A stretch of DNA of 64,000 nt from Typha latifolia (Eukaryota; Streptophyta; Magnoliopsida; Poales; Typhaceae): contig CM034100.1 in assembly GCA_019914945.1 (NCBI GenBank), positions 17,867,096-17,931,095 of the forward strand. Direction: 5' to 3'. Every line of letters starts with the position of its first letter. Position 1 is the first letter of the stretch. The notes beneath the pieces are model-generated. The model had not been told where the DNA came from. It did no database searches and saw nothing but the letters and a program-made list of their open reading frames with translations. This document shows positions 39,006-52,225 of the stretch, piece by piece. A program made the position numbers and the translations under genes.

Positions 39006-42000
39006 CTACTTTCTTCCTTTCTTTGCCCTCTTGGGAAACAGCTCATGGCCCTCAAGAAGAACCTCATGGTGCATCTGTTCCCAGACTTCTCTGAAACGAT
39101 TATGAAATCCCTCCTGGAACCATTGTCGAATCTCAGGATAAAGGAAATCAGGATTTTCACTCCATGCATTTCTTAGCATTGCACGGCTATCAATCACTCT
39201 TGAGCCAATCTTCATTTTGTATAGAAGATCCCCAACCCTTCTTTGACCCAATGCCGCAGGTTTCAGTACAGTAGATGGAGGTGCTGCCAGGAATTTCTGA
39301 AAGGACCTTAAACATGGCAAGACATCCCCCTCTAGCAAAGAACATGAAAATACAGACATCCGAAGGACTCCATTCTTTATAAATAAACTATGTAATGGAA
39401 GCTGCCAATTATGCTGGCCAAAAGTGGGACTGACCCAACAAAAGACCTTGTCACTTAGAGGTTCATAATATGGTTTAGGGTCTGTCAACGGGGATGAAAA
39501 GGTGCAAAGAGAACTAGCATACTTGAGAAGCCAATCTGACTTAACACTTGTTACTCCATGCATATAAGGCCTCTTTGTGTGAAGAAGTTCCGAATAAACT
39601 AGATAGTCCGGTGCAGTCTGAGAAACAGAAGACCAACGATGGAGATACACAGTATCTTTATGAGCACAAGATTGATAACGAACAGCTCTGGCCTTTGTAT
39701 TGTTTTCTGCTGATTGACGAAATGAACGAACACGCTTTGCAACTCTGTCAGCCCATCCAGCGCATATAGCTTGCCCTAAAATCTCCTCTTCATTCATTTG
39801 TAAAGGCTGCTTACTAGAGTGTACCCTCCAAGAGCGCTCTACATCCTCAGCATTTCCATGATTCCATGCAAATTCCTCACAAAACTTGCTATGATGGAAT
39901 GTCAGCTGCAGCAGTTGTTTTCTCAACTTCGACATCTCTTCCATCGTCTTCAAGTGAAGCGAGTTGCTTCTGCAGAACTCCACAGAGTTCTCTGCCAGTT
40001 CAAATAACTGCAAAGCATAAGCAATTGTCAGTGCATCACTGCTGGGATTACGAAATCTTGTTCGTGCCTCTCTTGCCATAGCTTTTATTTTCTTCTGTCT
40101 ATTCTTTTCCTGTAGGTCCTTCAAGTTATCAACATCAAGTTTCTCTTCCTGATCCATCTGATCATTTATTTCATGCTCCTTCCCAAACTGCACAAGTAAA
40201 GGACTAGAAAAACTTAAAGCTGAGGCAGCAGCAATAGCATATCCAAGTACCAAATTTGAACGGCTATAGCCTTGCTGATGCTTCATGATCTGAATAACTG
40301 TCAAAAGCATACGAGAATGACGAGGACTCATAGGATATTGTGCCATGGCCCTCCCTATAGGTGTAAGTCCACCTTGGCTATCAAGTGCCTCAAGGGCCTT
40401 TAAGCAGCGCTCAGCTTCCACCAAAGCTTCGACCTCAGGAGGGGTTGGGAATGGAAAGTTTGCAACCTAGGCAACACAAAGAATATCTGAGTATAAGTCA
40501 AAAAAACTGACAAGGAAACAAAGCAAAGGAGACAGAAATTTGTAAGAAGCTTTTTGCACCTTGTCAATACCCATAAACTTCATCAGGAGTACAACACCAT
40601 CAACTGGAATCATGGAAATCTCAGGAAAGGAGAACTCAGGAAATAAATTATTTTTACTGTAGGCTGCAGAAGAGTAGAGGCGATAACAGTGCCCAGGTCC
40701 TGTCCTTCCAGCTCTTCCTGCACGCTGAGCAGCTGATGCTTTGCTTATCCACTGGACTTCATATGCTGCTATTCCGTTGGTGTAATTATAGTTTTTGACC
40801 TTTTCTTTGCCAGTATCAACTACATATTTTATTCCGGGAATAGTTAACGAAGTCTCAGCAACATTAGTTGCTACTACAACAAGTCTTTCCCCTTCAGGTA
40901 CATTTTCAAATACACGGAGCTGAGCAGAAGCAGGTAGCATTGAATAAAGTGGCAAAACATAGAGTGGACCAGCAGAAACAGGAGTAGATTCTGTGCTCTT
41001 ATCTGCAGCAGGAGCAACGAGACGACTTGATTCGTCTTTGCAATTTTGATCTCTTGGCTTTCCAGCTAGAGCCTCAAAAGAAGCTTTCAGTAAAGAGACA
41101 CTCTCAACATCTCTTAGAAAATCTAACACCAAACCATCCTTTTCTGGGGCTTCACAAGTGATAGAATCTTCATCATCACTATCATCTTCAGCCTCACTCT
41201 GTGTTTCGAAGTCGGATGAATCATAACTCGTCTCTGGAATGCTGTCGTCCTCATTGTATGAGTTAAATCTGTCAGTTTGCTGATGGGGTGAATTGCTTCC
41301 TATCTCATATGCTTCAGAAATATCCTTCATTTCCATCTCTGAGCTTGCAGTGATCTCATTACCTGCTTGTCCCAAGGATCTTTGTTCAGTAGGCCACCGT
41401 GATGCTTTCCGTAACTTCTTACACAAGAATTCCACTTCCCTCTGTCCAGTAACAAACACAAGTATTCCACCAGGTGGGAGTCTCTTGTGGATTGACATGA
41501 CCTTCTTATAAGCTTGACCTATATAATCTTCTTGTGTCTTTTTTGAGAAGTAAATTGTCACGGGAAACTGTCTTACAGGAACCTCTAGAACTGGCGGGAT
41601 ATCGGAGAACAGTTTCCTGTTTGAAATGAAGTCCTCAACTCGCAAGGTAGCACTCATTAGCACAACTTTCAACTGACTGACCATATTTTCTTGACTGATG
41701 CTCACTCCAGACAGTATCTTCTCCTGCTGTTCCATATATAATTTCTGCCATGCGCATTCAGGTTAATCAGCGCAAAGATTCTTTATCAAGATAGATGGAA
41801 AGACAAGTTAACGGATATATACCTTGCGAAGTCTTATTACTCGTGATAGCATGCCAAGTAGTATATCTGTGTTCAAGCTCCTTTCATGGGCTTCATCCAA
41901 GATGACCACAGAATAGCGCTTCAACAGAAAATCACTCTGCGGAGGAGCCAATTTACTAATTTAGTGAATATCCTGAACCATTTTGGTATCGTTTAGATAA

Positions 42001-44604
42001 AGCTTCTTTAAAAGGAGAAAGGGGCTTGGAGGATCAACACAGGTCTTTCCCAGCAGATGACAGTATTATGAATAAGTTCAATTAAAAAATCACAGAAGCC
42101 CAGTGAATAAAACCTTTGTAATTAGTCAAGAAAAAAAAAACTTCTAGAAGATTTGAATTTACAACACCAATCATTCTTGTCGTTGATACCGTAGCTACGC
42201 TAGAACGATATTATTTTACCCATGGGGAGCTTTCATTTTCCCTCTCCAAGAGCCGAGAAGAACTAATTGAACTAGGGAAGGATGTTGCACAAGATCATTG
42301 TTCACCCATACCAAATGTGAAGTTTATATTCAATTATAAAATTCTTTACTATACGTGCTATTTTCCATTTAGTAAGTAACGATCATGATGGAAAAGACAG
42401 TTGTGTATCAAAAAAAGTACATGGGCAAAATTTTAGCAGAGAACCTGGACTTCTCGAAGTAAAATTCCGTCAGTCATGAACTTGATGGAGCAGCTTTGGC
42501 CTATCATTTTATCATGCCTAACTTGAAAACCAACCTCCTTTCCAAGACGGAGTCCTAACTCAAAGGATACTCGCTTGGCAGTGGCAAGAACCGCAACACG
42601 ACGTGGTTGTGTCACGCCTATGATTCCTTTTCTATCAAAATGGTCACTTGAACCGAAACCAGCTTCATATAAGAACTGTAACACGAAATTTAAACAAAGA
42701 GCAATAAGTATTACATGGCAAATCGAATGATAAACAAGAAATACCTAGTGGACATGTACCTGAGGAACCTGTGTAGTTTTCCCACATCCTGTTTCTCCAC
42801 ATAAAATTACAATAGAATGTTCATTGATAGCTTCCATTATTTCCTGTTCCATCATTACTATAGGGAGATCCTTCCTTTTCTCCTCAATCTCATGTGGCCT
42901 TGATACATGCACTAAAGTTGGGGCAACATTCACATGTTCCTGGATCATAAGATCTACCCCTCTGGCCTGGAGTTTGAAAAAGCAAATGAAAAAACAAGCC
43001 ATCTAAGAAGTTCAACAATGTAAAAAAAAAAACAGAAATAACAAGCCATGGACATTAGAAAGAGACTGGTGCAACTTTGTGATCATGTTGATAATAGTGC
43101 AGAATAATCAAATACAATGCTGTATGTTCTAGATATATCATATTGTCTTAGAGCAACAATGAATGAGATTCAGGTTAGTGGAGTGGAGGAGCATTCTTTG
43201 GTAGTGCAAAAGAATCAATAATTAATAATGTGGACTGAAGGGAGATTCATACTCCACAATGACTGAAGAAAGATATACTCCACAAGGCAGTTGCTCAGAG
43301 TTTTGGGCACAAAAAAAGGTATAATAAGTGGTTAATATGTGACCATAAAAACTAACATATATAGCCTGTATTAGCTAATACAATTATTCGTATAAATATT
43401 ATGCCACACCTGTGAATTAATCCCTTGTTCCATCTGACAAGGTCTTAAAGTGGATGTGGAGTTCTTCTGATCTTCTGGCTTTTTAATACCAATGTCTTCA
43501 TCTGTTTCTGCTAATGGGGGTGGCACACTTAATCCAATATCCATAACTGGTTGGCTCTTACCAGTTGCCTCTGCTTCAGTTCCAAGAGAAATGCTAAGAG
43601 TCTTATTCTCTTGCTCCTTCCGTTTCATCGGAAGAACAGAATCAAATTTCTGTGTGACATCAGTCTCCTCAGAATCTTTCTGACTGATCTTTTTGAAAGG
43701 TGAGACTTCATCAGGTACCTCCAATCCTGCCTTAGACAACTGTACAGCACGCCTCCGTTTTTCCTTCAAAGTCTCGGCCTAGATCACAATTATCCATATA
43801 TCAAAACAAGATCAAAACCAACAACATAATCTAGTCAAGAAATCCTACTAAATGTTACATACTTGACCAATAGTCCCTGAAGAATGGAGAAGAGAATATG
43901 CACCATCCCCTATTTTATACTTCCTGCAGCAGGACCAGAAAAAAGTGATGGATCATTCAGAGAAGTTATCACAAAATCGGCACCACAATCAAGAGTACAA
44001 TTAGGCTGAAACAAAACAATGCAGCATACCCCAGAAGCTTAATACTTTTGGCTTGCAGCAACTTACTTTGCTTCTCCTCCTGAATAAAAGGATCGCACAC
44101 AAATTTAATAAGATATAACCAACAAAAAAAAAAAAAAACTCTGAAGTCCAAAAAAGGAGACAAGCACATACCTCCAACTTCTTTAACTTCCTTTGCATGC
44201 TTTTGCACATGGCTGGAGCTTCTTTATTCTTGCTCTTCTTAGATACCTGACAGAAAGATGGAAAATCTCTAAAGGCAATGACTATCATTACCCAATTTGT
44301 TAAAAATATCAAAAAGTACCCATATATAATCTAGAAATACCTCGCCTTCTCCTTTCAATTTGCTCTTTTTCTTGTCAAACAAAATAATTGCGTTGCTTCC
44401 ATCCCCATTAGAACTGCAACGTAGAGAAAATAATTACAAGATCATCAATTCCAACTTAAAACTTCCATAACTTAAATACGAATCAAATAAACTAAATAAT
44501 CAAATGAATAAATCTTACTCCAATCCGTCTTGAATAGCATCTGGTTCCAAGAGTGCAACAGTGGCATCCAAAGACTGACTATGATCCCCCAATCTCGAGC
44601 CCAT
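39006..44604 (-). CDS. DEAH-box RNA helicase, DHX37/DEAH13 type (FAS4-like)
   Basis: Eleven exons: 44519-44604, 44341-44413, 44172-44246, 44030-44079, 43863-43923, 43410-43778, 42760-42966, 42445-42675, 41823-41936, 40560-41744 and 39006-40466, in phase, about 1303 residues. Helicase motifs are in order: [10 protein letters not shown] (I), TQPRRVAVL (Ia), DEAH within [13 protein letters not shown] (II), MSATL (III), [12 protein letters not shown] (IV), [14 protein letters not shown] (V) and [12 protein letters not shown] (VI). An acidic insert ([18 protein letters not shown]) splits the second RecA domain, as in DHX37/Dhr1 proteins. The HA2 and OB regions follow, ending KRAKKGRK. Family members unwind U3 snoRNA from pre-rRNA during small-subunit assembly; the Arabidopsis homologue is known as FASCIATED STEM4. 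The Lys-rich N terminus suits nucleolar location. Confidence 0.93.
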
Positions 44605-44854
44605 CCTTCTTCGCGTTTTGTAGAGTTCCACTCCCGAAACCTAAAAAGAGACGCACCTTTGGATCATACATCCAAGCAAGAAGGGCTTAATCAAGAAAAA
44701 TCGCAATAATTCCCCCATAAAAAGAGCAAATAAGAGAAGAATTAGGGCTCCCGTACCTCCGTGCCGAGAGACGGAGAGTCTTCTAAACCCTAAACCCTCG
44801 AATTACGGGGGGTTTGGGAAATTTTGGTAACGGGGCGCGTGAGTTTTTAATTTA
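44605..44854. promoter_or_regulatory. Promoter and leader region of the helicase gene
   Basis: A splice-like acceptor (TTTTTAG) lies about 36 bp upstream of the helicase ATG, so an intron in the leader is possible. The region also faces the snRNA-like promoter starting at 44855, giving a divergent arrangement. Confidence 0.4.
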
Positions 44855-44865
44855 GTCCCACATCG
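44855..44865 (+). promoter_or_regulatory. Upstream sequence element (USE) of plant snRNA genes
   Basis: GTCCCACATCG matches the plant snRNA USE consensus RTCCCACATCG at all 11 positions. It lies 32 bp before a TATA box, the spacing known for Pol II snRNA promoters in plants; Pol III genes have about 10 bp less. Confidence 0.75.
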
Positions 44866-44896
44866 GAAGTCCGAATGTTATTAGAGTCAGAGAGGT

Positions 44897-44904
44897 TTAT
44901 AAAA
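44897..44904 (+). promoter_or_regulatory. TATA box of the snRNA-like gene
   Basis: TTATAAAA is placed 32 bp after the USE. The expected transcription start is about 44925-44930. Confidence 0.7.
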
Positions 44905-44927
44905 GGAGGAGGAGGGCTACTTATTTA

Positions 44928-45104
44928 TACCTAACTCGTCCTGTCGGGGGTGAGAGGCGACTCGTCAATGATCGGATAGAGACGGCGAGTCGTGCCGACA
45001 CCCTACGAAGCGAACACGTCTTTGTGTGCGAGTGAGTTCGCCCCTTACTTTGGGTGCGGCTCGCCCGCCAATTTTTGGAAGGTTACCTCCTCTGAGAGGG
45101 CCTA
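44928..45104 (+). ncRNA. Probable Sm-class snRNA, identity unresolved
   Basis: The ends are estimates: the start from the TATA box, the 3' end from a near-consensus plant snRNA 3' box at 45113-45125 (CATTACAGCAAAA; consensus CA-N3-10-AGTNNAA, one mismatch). An Sm-type site AATTTTTGG lies at 45070-45078, near the 3' end as in spliceosomal snRNAs, followed by a possible short hairpin. Upstream are two strong stems: 44942-44947 pairs with 44995-45000 and encloses 44958-44964 paired with 44986-44992, and GCGAAC (45010-45015) pairs with GTTCGC (45036-45041). I do not recognise U1, U2, U4, U5, U6 or U12 sequence. The outer stem resembles the U11 layout, but no U11 5' splice-site pairing motif is obvious. 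It may be a diverged U11, a pseudogene or something new. Confidence 0.55.
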
Positions 45105-45319
45105 CTACATAACATTACAGCAAAAAATTATTAATTATTTTAGGCGAATTTTACTTAATCTGATGATTAACTTGTTATTGATAAATATCTGAAAAGTTTA
45201 TTGGAAAACTAGTTAGTTGAAATGTTCTGCTAAAAAGTCTGAAAATGATCACGAATATAGACAAGACTCAGAATCAGAAGAAACTTGCTGCATTTGCCCC
45301 TATAAATTTATTAAATCAT

Positions 45320-48300
45320 TCACATAAATAAATCTTTACACCCATCATCCTCCTTTGCAAGCTTGTCTATCAGTAACTCCATTATCTTCTTATACATAGG
45401 CATATAATGATCATTAATCATGGTTTTGGAGAGACGAATCTTGCTGTACAGTTCTCTGGGGGTCCTATAGATACCAATGCTATATTCATCGTTTGCAACA
45501 TCATCATCAGCGTCATCCTCTGAAGGCGGCAAAGCAACCATGTGCATAATCTTACCTGGTGGATAGAATTGATGTCCCAAGGCATCTGATGAGATTGGCT
45601 GCTTGTCTTCTACTGTTTGTAGGACAGCATTTTCTTCATCCATGATTTCTTTTACCGCAGCGGCTTCTTCTTCTCGAGCGCGTTCATCATCTTCATCTTG
45701 CCGGTGGAGTTCTTTTTCCAACTCAATCCACAAATCACCTTCAGTCATCTCCTCTGCAGTAGACACCCTAGTACCTCCATTTGCCTGTACAAGTGCATTT
45801 TCATCTGTTTCCTCGTGGTCTAGACCACTAGAACTATCAAATTGCTGTTTATCCAGTCGTACATCAGAGTCTGCTTGTTCGTCTGTAAAAGAGTTTTCCA
45901 GTAGAGATGCGGAGTGAGTTTCAACAATCGTCTCATCTTTAGGGATTAGAAATGAGCCCACAGCTCGACGACGTGCTCCCATGCAGGACCAAGAAGAGAG
46001 TGCCGATCGACTCCTAACAACAGCTTGTGCAACATTCTGCGCACCTTTCATCACAACCTGCAATATCATGAAAGAAGAACCCAAACTCAAAATTCGAAGA
46101 TCGAGGTAGAAGAATGCAACTAAAACTAAAACTTCAAACAACCAATACTTGATTGGTTAATGAAGTTATTAATCTGAAATGCAAGTCGGCCCCATTTTTT
46201 GAGCAATTTTTTACCCGAGTTTTACTGGACACAGGATGTAATAGCGCGCCAGCACCTGCAACCCTATCTCGTGCACTAGAAATAGATGGTAGACGAGAAC
46301 CTAATGCAGTTGCAGACCGGTAAACAACATTCAGAAAACGTGTCTGTTGCACTTGATCCCTCAGATCATTTAGCCATGAAGATGCTGTCACCTGAATAAG
46401 AGGATATGAAGGATAATTACAAACGTGAAATCAATAACAACATTAGAGTCATTGATGTGATATAAGCATATCCAGTATTCTAAAATTATTTATACAGTAA
46501 ATCATGTCTGCTGAAATGATATTTATTGATCAATCTAGATTTTGGAAGTGCATGATGTGATCAATGTTATCAATATACAGAACACCTGACAGAAAGTCTA
46601 AACTAATCAGACCTCCTCTCAGGCTATGTATAGACTGTTGGATTCCATATTTCTAGCCAAGCTGTGGTAGTTTTAAGGGCCATTTCTCCCATTGGAGATT
46701 GGTCACCCTGGACAGGGGTGACAAGTGAAATCACCAGATGAGTTATTTGGTGTAAATTGGCTTTTAGATCTAACCATTTGACACAATAAAAGGGTAATGT
46801 AATTTATGACAAAAAAAAACTTCGTTTCAACTTGATATTTGCAAGAATGACAATTAACCACTCTTTAATCTGTGAAAAAGCTTTGCCGCTGTCTTTTTGG
46901 TTAAGATCAAGCTCATGCTCAAAGTTAATAAACCAGATAAAGAAGTGAATGACTACTTAAATTCACAACAGCTCTAGCTAATATGACATGCATAACATGT
47001 GTGGAGACAGCTACTCAGTATATGCATGCGTAGCCATGTAGACCTGCAGCTTCTAAAATTCTGCACTATGAACATTATCACAGCAATTTGGATGCAAAAG
47101 TTATTTTTAGTGTAAATAGCAAGGCAACAATAACAGATTGTCGCATTAACTAAGACAACAAACCAAATAGCTGGAAGATTGAATAGCAACACGCTTAATT
47201 GCTATTATTGTTATCGAAACTCAGAAAACTAACTAACTAATAGTCTTTTTTTTTTTACATTAAAGTTTCAGGTAGAATTGGTAACCAGTATTACACGAGA
47301 GATCATACTTGTAATACAAATAATCCACATTACAAATGGGGAAAAAAAAGGCATAGTACAAAGAAGAATCAGCAGAAAATGAAACATTGATTGAGAATAT
47401 GCAGTACCTCAGCACGAAGATCATCAATAGATGCAGTTGAAAATGTTGGAACCAGGTCAGCACCATTGACAATGGTAGTAATAAAGTGCTTCCCTGATTC
47501 TGCCAAGTCCCATGTCATGCATGCAGCTGACAAGTAGAAGATAATACACTGACCTCTCCTATAAGGGCAATAAAAAGTATAAAAAATTACTGAAAAGGTT
47601 TAGATGATACCTGGTGCAAATGCAACACAGGTGGTTGAAAATAATTCTTTATGTTCCCGCAGAATGTATGTCAAGAGTGCAGCTGTCCCACCACCTAATG
47701 AATGTCCAACAATCTAATGATAATACGGAAAGATGATCAGTTATTAATTTGTAAAAGAGATACATATAAGCATCTATATAACTAAAAACACGGAGCAGCA
47801 CTCTATGCAGTTTAACTAGAACATCTAGAAGTACCTTGATTTTGTAATCAGGATATTGACTAACAGCACTAAGGAGACATGGAGTAGTACATTTTGCAAT
47901 CCAACGGGCTGCAGCAACCATTCCACAGTGTGCATAACCTAATACTAATTTGCTGACTCCACCTTCATCTAAAAGTGAATGGTGGAAAGGAACCACAGCA
48001 CCAGTCACAGCGGTCAATGTATCTTTAATACTATGAGTGCCTCGAACCAAAAGAAGAAAAGTTTTGGAGCTTTTATCACATAAAATTGTGAAAGCAGGCT
48101 TCAAAAGCTGCAAAGAGTATAAAAGCACGTTAGGAAAAAACAAATCAAGGAATCAGTTTGTGTTTACTATAGCTAGTAACTCAATCAACATCCCAATACG
48201 ATTCTACTGCAAAAATTAAGATATTTGCAAGGTCTATTAGTAACCACTCACCCCTGCCTTAGGCTCTTGAAGGAGAACATCTTCTTGGGAAAATCCAGCA

Positions 48301-49797
48301 GACTTCAAGAATACTGGGAATGGTTTCTTAGAGAAAAGCATGCAAAAGTTTAATAACCTTAGCGAATAAATCAACTCAGACATAATCTCAGAGCCTTTCA
48401 ATTGCTCACAATTACTTCCAGCATATACACTTGCAACGTGCAAGTTACCCTGAAAAAATTTGGTAGAGTTATAATAAAAAACAGTTAGAAGAATATCATA
48501 TAGAAAATCAACCAGTCCAGCAAGACAATAGTATTCTAGATCAATGGAGCTCTCTGAAAAAGTATCAGACGCTTGACAGTTCGACATGCTGAAGGAAGTA
48601 AATGACAAGGCAATCTCTATTGCCCCATTAGATCATTCACTTGTTCTGAGTCCAAGATAGAAATTCATAATTTGACTTCTCCATGGAGTTAAATTCTCTT
48701 GTATATATATTAAGTAAAAAAAACCTAAGAACAATAATAATTTACAATTTATAATGCTTTGTTGATAGAACAGATCAATTTGATAAATTATATAAAACCT
48801 TGTTTGAAGCGAATTTAAAACTTAAACAAGATATTAAGCATGTAGAGATTCAATGCTAATATGCTTTGAGTTTGAGAATGATAGACTCCTCTCATCGTAC
48901 TATGGCAGATTGTACCACAAACAGTTTGATCTATACCAGTTTGTCCTTCACTAACGATTCAGCAAACAAAATATCTAAGGAAGCAGTATTGTTAACACTT
49001 AGGTTTACCTTCATAAAGTCCTGTTTTCGTCTGATATGGCATTGGCAAAGTTTTAAAAAGGTTATTCTCTATCTTTCTTATACCCACTACTCCAGGATGA
49101 GCATAGCACTGATAGTATGAGAAACTATATCTATCACGAAGGAGACAAATATGAACTTGCCAAAAATTCCAATATTACCTCACATCATTATCAAATTAAC
49201 AAATGCAGCATATACAATCACAACCCATGGAAAATTCCATTTGCCCAAAAGAAATATTTTGCCAGGCTATATCACATTATTCACAATCCCAACTTACTTT
49301 GTAGATAACAGAGGAAGGTTTACTAAGAGCAAATGAGAATTTTTTTTTTTTTGCATTAATTGTAACAGATAATATCCCGTTATTCATTCTTCTGCAGATT
49401 CAATCGCCACGGAAAACCAAATTTCATCGTAACATAACAAATTCGTACTATAAACCGGACAAATAAATACAAACGAGCCGCATCCAATTCTCACCTGCTG
49501 CCTCATTAGATATTTGATCCCAAACGCCAGATCCCCGATCGGCCACTTCCCTAGGGTCTCCGAGTAGGTAAACCGGAGCGCCTCAGCCAGCGTCGCCACC
49601 GCCTCTCGCCACGTCGCCGGCGGCTGGGCGGGCCTCCGGGCGATCCTCCTCCTCCCCGGCCTTCCTAGCTTCGAGAGATCGCCATCGTCGCCGGAGATCC
49701 GCTCCTCCTCCGCCTCCTTCGCCGCTATTCTTCGACTAAGTACGAAGTAGAGCAGCATCGCCATCCCCGCCGCCGTCGCCATCGTCACCGTCGCCAT
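45320..49797 (-). CDS. Class 3 lipase (alpha/beta hydrolase), DAG-lipase-like
   Basis: Seven exons: 49495-49797, 48252-48449, 47835-48107, 47611-47713, 47408-47526, 46215-46391 and 45320-46057, in phase, 636 residues. A hydrophobic N-terminal segment (MATAAGMAMLLYFVLSRR) suggests a membrane anchor. The catalytic core has LLVRGTHSIKDTLTAVTG, the nucleophile elbow IVGHSLGGGTAALL with the active Ser, NGADLVPTFS with the probable Asp, and near the C terminus MINDHYMPMYKKIM with a His in the place typical of this plant subfamily. The last exon carries a long acidic, probably disordered insert (about residues 430-560) before the catalytic His region. The family is annotated as sn-1-specific diacylglycerol lipase-like; the true substrate is not shown by the sequence. 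Three in-frame Met codons lie near the start; the first is used. Confidence 0.9.
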
Positions 49798-52160
49798 CTA
49801 GATCTCAATCGGAGACGGATCGACGAAAGAAGAGAAACCCCAGACTCCAATCTCGAGACTAATCTCGATTTTCTCGAGTATTTAAGTCGCTAATTTTCGA
49901 CATTAACGAAGCTACTACGCTTCCCCTCCCTCCCCCTTCCTCCTCGCCCTGTTGCGTGCTTTAGGTGAAACAAAGTTTTGCAGGAAGCCCCTCAACTTTA
50001 TTTATTCGCGAAAATAAGGTTCTTCCAGTATAAATTGCCTACGTCGAGCGACGGGTGGATCGTGTAATTTGTACAAAAGCGCGATGCCTCGGTGAAAAAA
50101 TAACGAGGACCTTTCTGCAAATTTCCCCTCCACTTCGGTTGCTGGACGGGAATTATGTAATTGGGTTACCCCTTAACACCGACAAGTTACTTCTTGTCTT
50201 CCTCGAAGAATAAAACAACGTAACGTAACGTAACGTAATGCATCGCGCCGTTCCGTTTCAAAAGCTCGTCAGTCGTCACGAGTTAAAACTTATTAAACTA
50301 AAAACTATGCACTCCAATAAGCGCACCCACTTCATAAAGTTACCCTACTTTTTAACCCAATCCGTGGTGCCGGCTCCAATTGGGTGTTTCTGAATTGATG
50401 CTGGCAGGGCCCACCACAATGTAAGGTTACAGTTCACTTGGTACAAATAAGATAAGCTTGTGTTGGTACTTTTTTTGTTTGGATAACGTTTCCGAAGTTT
50501 GTATACACTATAAGAAGTATTTATGAAGCCTCTCCAATTGCCATTAGTTTATAATGAAGTAGATAAAAAATATAATTTAATTTAAAAGTAGACAATAATT
50601 TCGATGGGAAAGCTCAACCTCCACCATCTCATTAATGCCTGCAACCTGGAATGCAGGGAATTCCTGTATAGTTGGATGCTTGGCAGTCTGTGATTGGCTG
50701 CCATATTTTAAGGTGTTACTCTCTCATCTAACATTATCTTGAGTCAATAATAAAGCATGGAATAAATGTTTTTGATTCTTCTAGCAAACAAAACATCTTC
50801 AACAAGTAGGTAAGCTAACAATTCTAAACTAATGGAGGCAATAGTTGTTTACAGTACTATATAATAAAATAACCAATGTGAAATCTCTTAATGGTTAATT
50901 TGAATATTTAGTTATTTATTTGAAAAGCAATAACAATTTTATACTACAAAAGGGTAAAAAGTAAATGGAAAATTGAGTAAGATAATTAATTACTTCTAGA
51001 TTTGCAGAGCATTTCAATATTTCTTTAGCAAATATTAATACCTAAATGAGGGTGACTGATGAAGTATATATTCAATGATGAGTAGTATTAACTGTTTAGA
51101 TATAGGTATCATGGGCCCCAAAAACTATGACAAATTAACAATAGATATCACATAGTCTTAACTATTTCTTGGAGGTCCAGATGAGCTATGATGGAAAAAA
51201 AAAACTACACCATATACTTGACAGTCTAACTAGAAACTTGGATTGGTGCCATAATTTTGACACACTATCACATTTATTTGGTGAACTATTGCAAGGGGTG
51301 CCAATTTGTGTGAAGCAGTGCTGCATGGGGACCCATTTGGATAGTTGTTTCTTATTGGTAAAGTAGTCAAGGAACCATACTATGTTTTAGTCTGGTTTAA
51401 GAATTAATGAAATGATTTGTTTGCAAAAGATTAGTATTTATATATTGGAATAGCCTTCATGGATGATCACATGAACTTGGACAAAGTTCTTTGTTAAGCA
51501 AAGATTTGGGCCATCATTAGTCAATATCTAATCACAGAATCACAGACTTGAAGGGGTAATGGTTACTAATTGAGTTGTTTGTCATGTTATGAGATTAGAA
51601 GTTTAGATTTGAGATGATTTTGTATGGGCCAGCAATAAATCAAACACTAATCTGATAGATAGAATCATAGAGTGGTAGTGGTTTCTACTTTTTGAATTTA
51701 GAGTGTTTGGTTCAATGTTTATGAGGGTTTAACTAGATACATAGACCCCATTTTGTGATGAATAAAGTCAAACATCACCTCTATAAATATCATGCAAAAT
51801 ATAATTTATCCAAGGTTATTAATCTTTAGTCTCTAGGGAAGAGAATATTATTTTTCCTGTGGTTAGTCTTTCCACAAATCTCTTATGAAGTTTAGCGGGA
51901 CCATAAGGCCAAAAGTACCTTCACGGGAGTTAGATTCTCACAAAATCACACCCTCTTCTCATTGATCACTTCACTTCTAAATATTCTCCCTAAATCTTGT
52001 TTCATGAATCACAATTATACCTACAATTATGATCAGTACATGACCAATATAAATGCAAAAGATGTAATACTACTATAGTATCACAATATTTCTTTCCCCG
52101 CTATGATCTTATTGGTGATCCATTCACATCATCCAATAATATTCAACTGCCATGATCCAT
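49798..52160. other. Intergenic region upstream of the lipase gene
   Basis: It holds the GC-rich lipase leader and promoter (to about 50.0 kb) and a short (CGTAA)n run at 50216-50240. AT-rich DNA follows with no supported gene. Confidence 0.4.
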
Positions 52161-52169
52161 CTATATAAA
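52161..52169 (+). promoter_or_regulatory. TATA box before a small secreted-peptide-like ORF
   Basis: CTATATAAA lies about 60 bp upstream of the ATG at 52226. Confidence 0.45.
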
Positions 52170-52225
52170 CAACAAACCCCCAAGGCCACAGTAAGTAGGT
52201 TACAATTACTAAGATTGCCATAGCA

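Noticed and set aside
44992..45192. 66-codon plus-strand frame in the snRNA-like region
   Set aside because: It overlaps the structured RNA interval and its Sm site, and shows no protein-like features.
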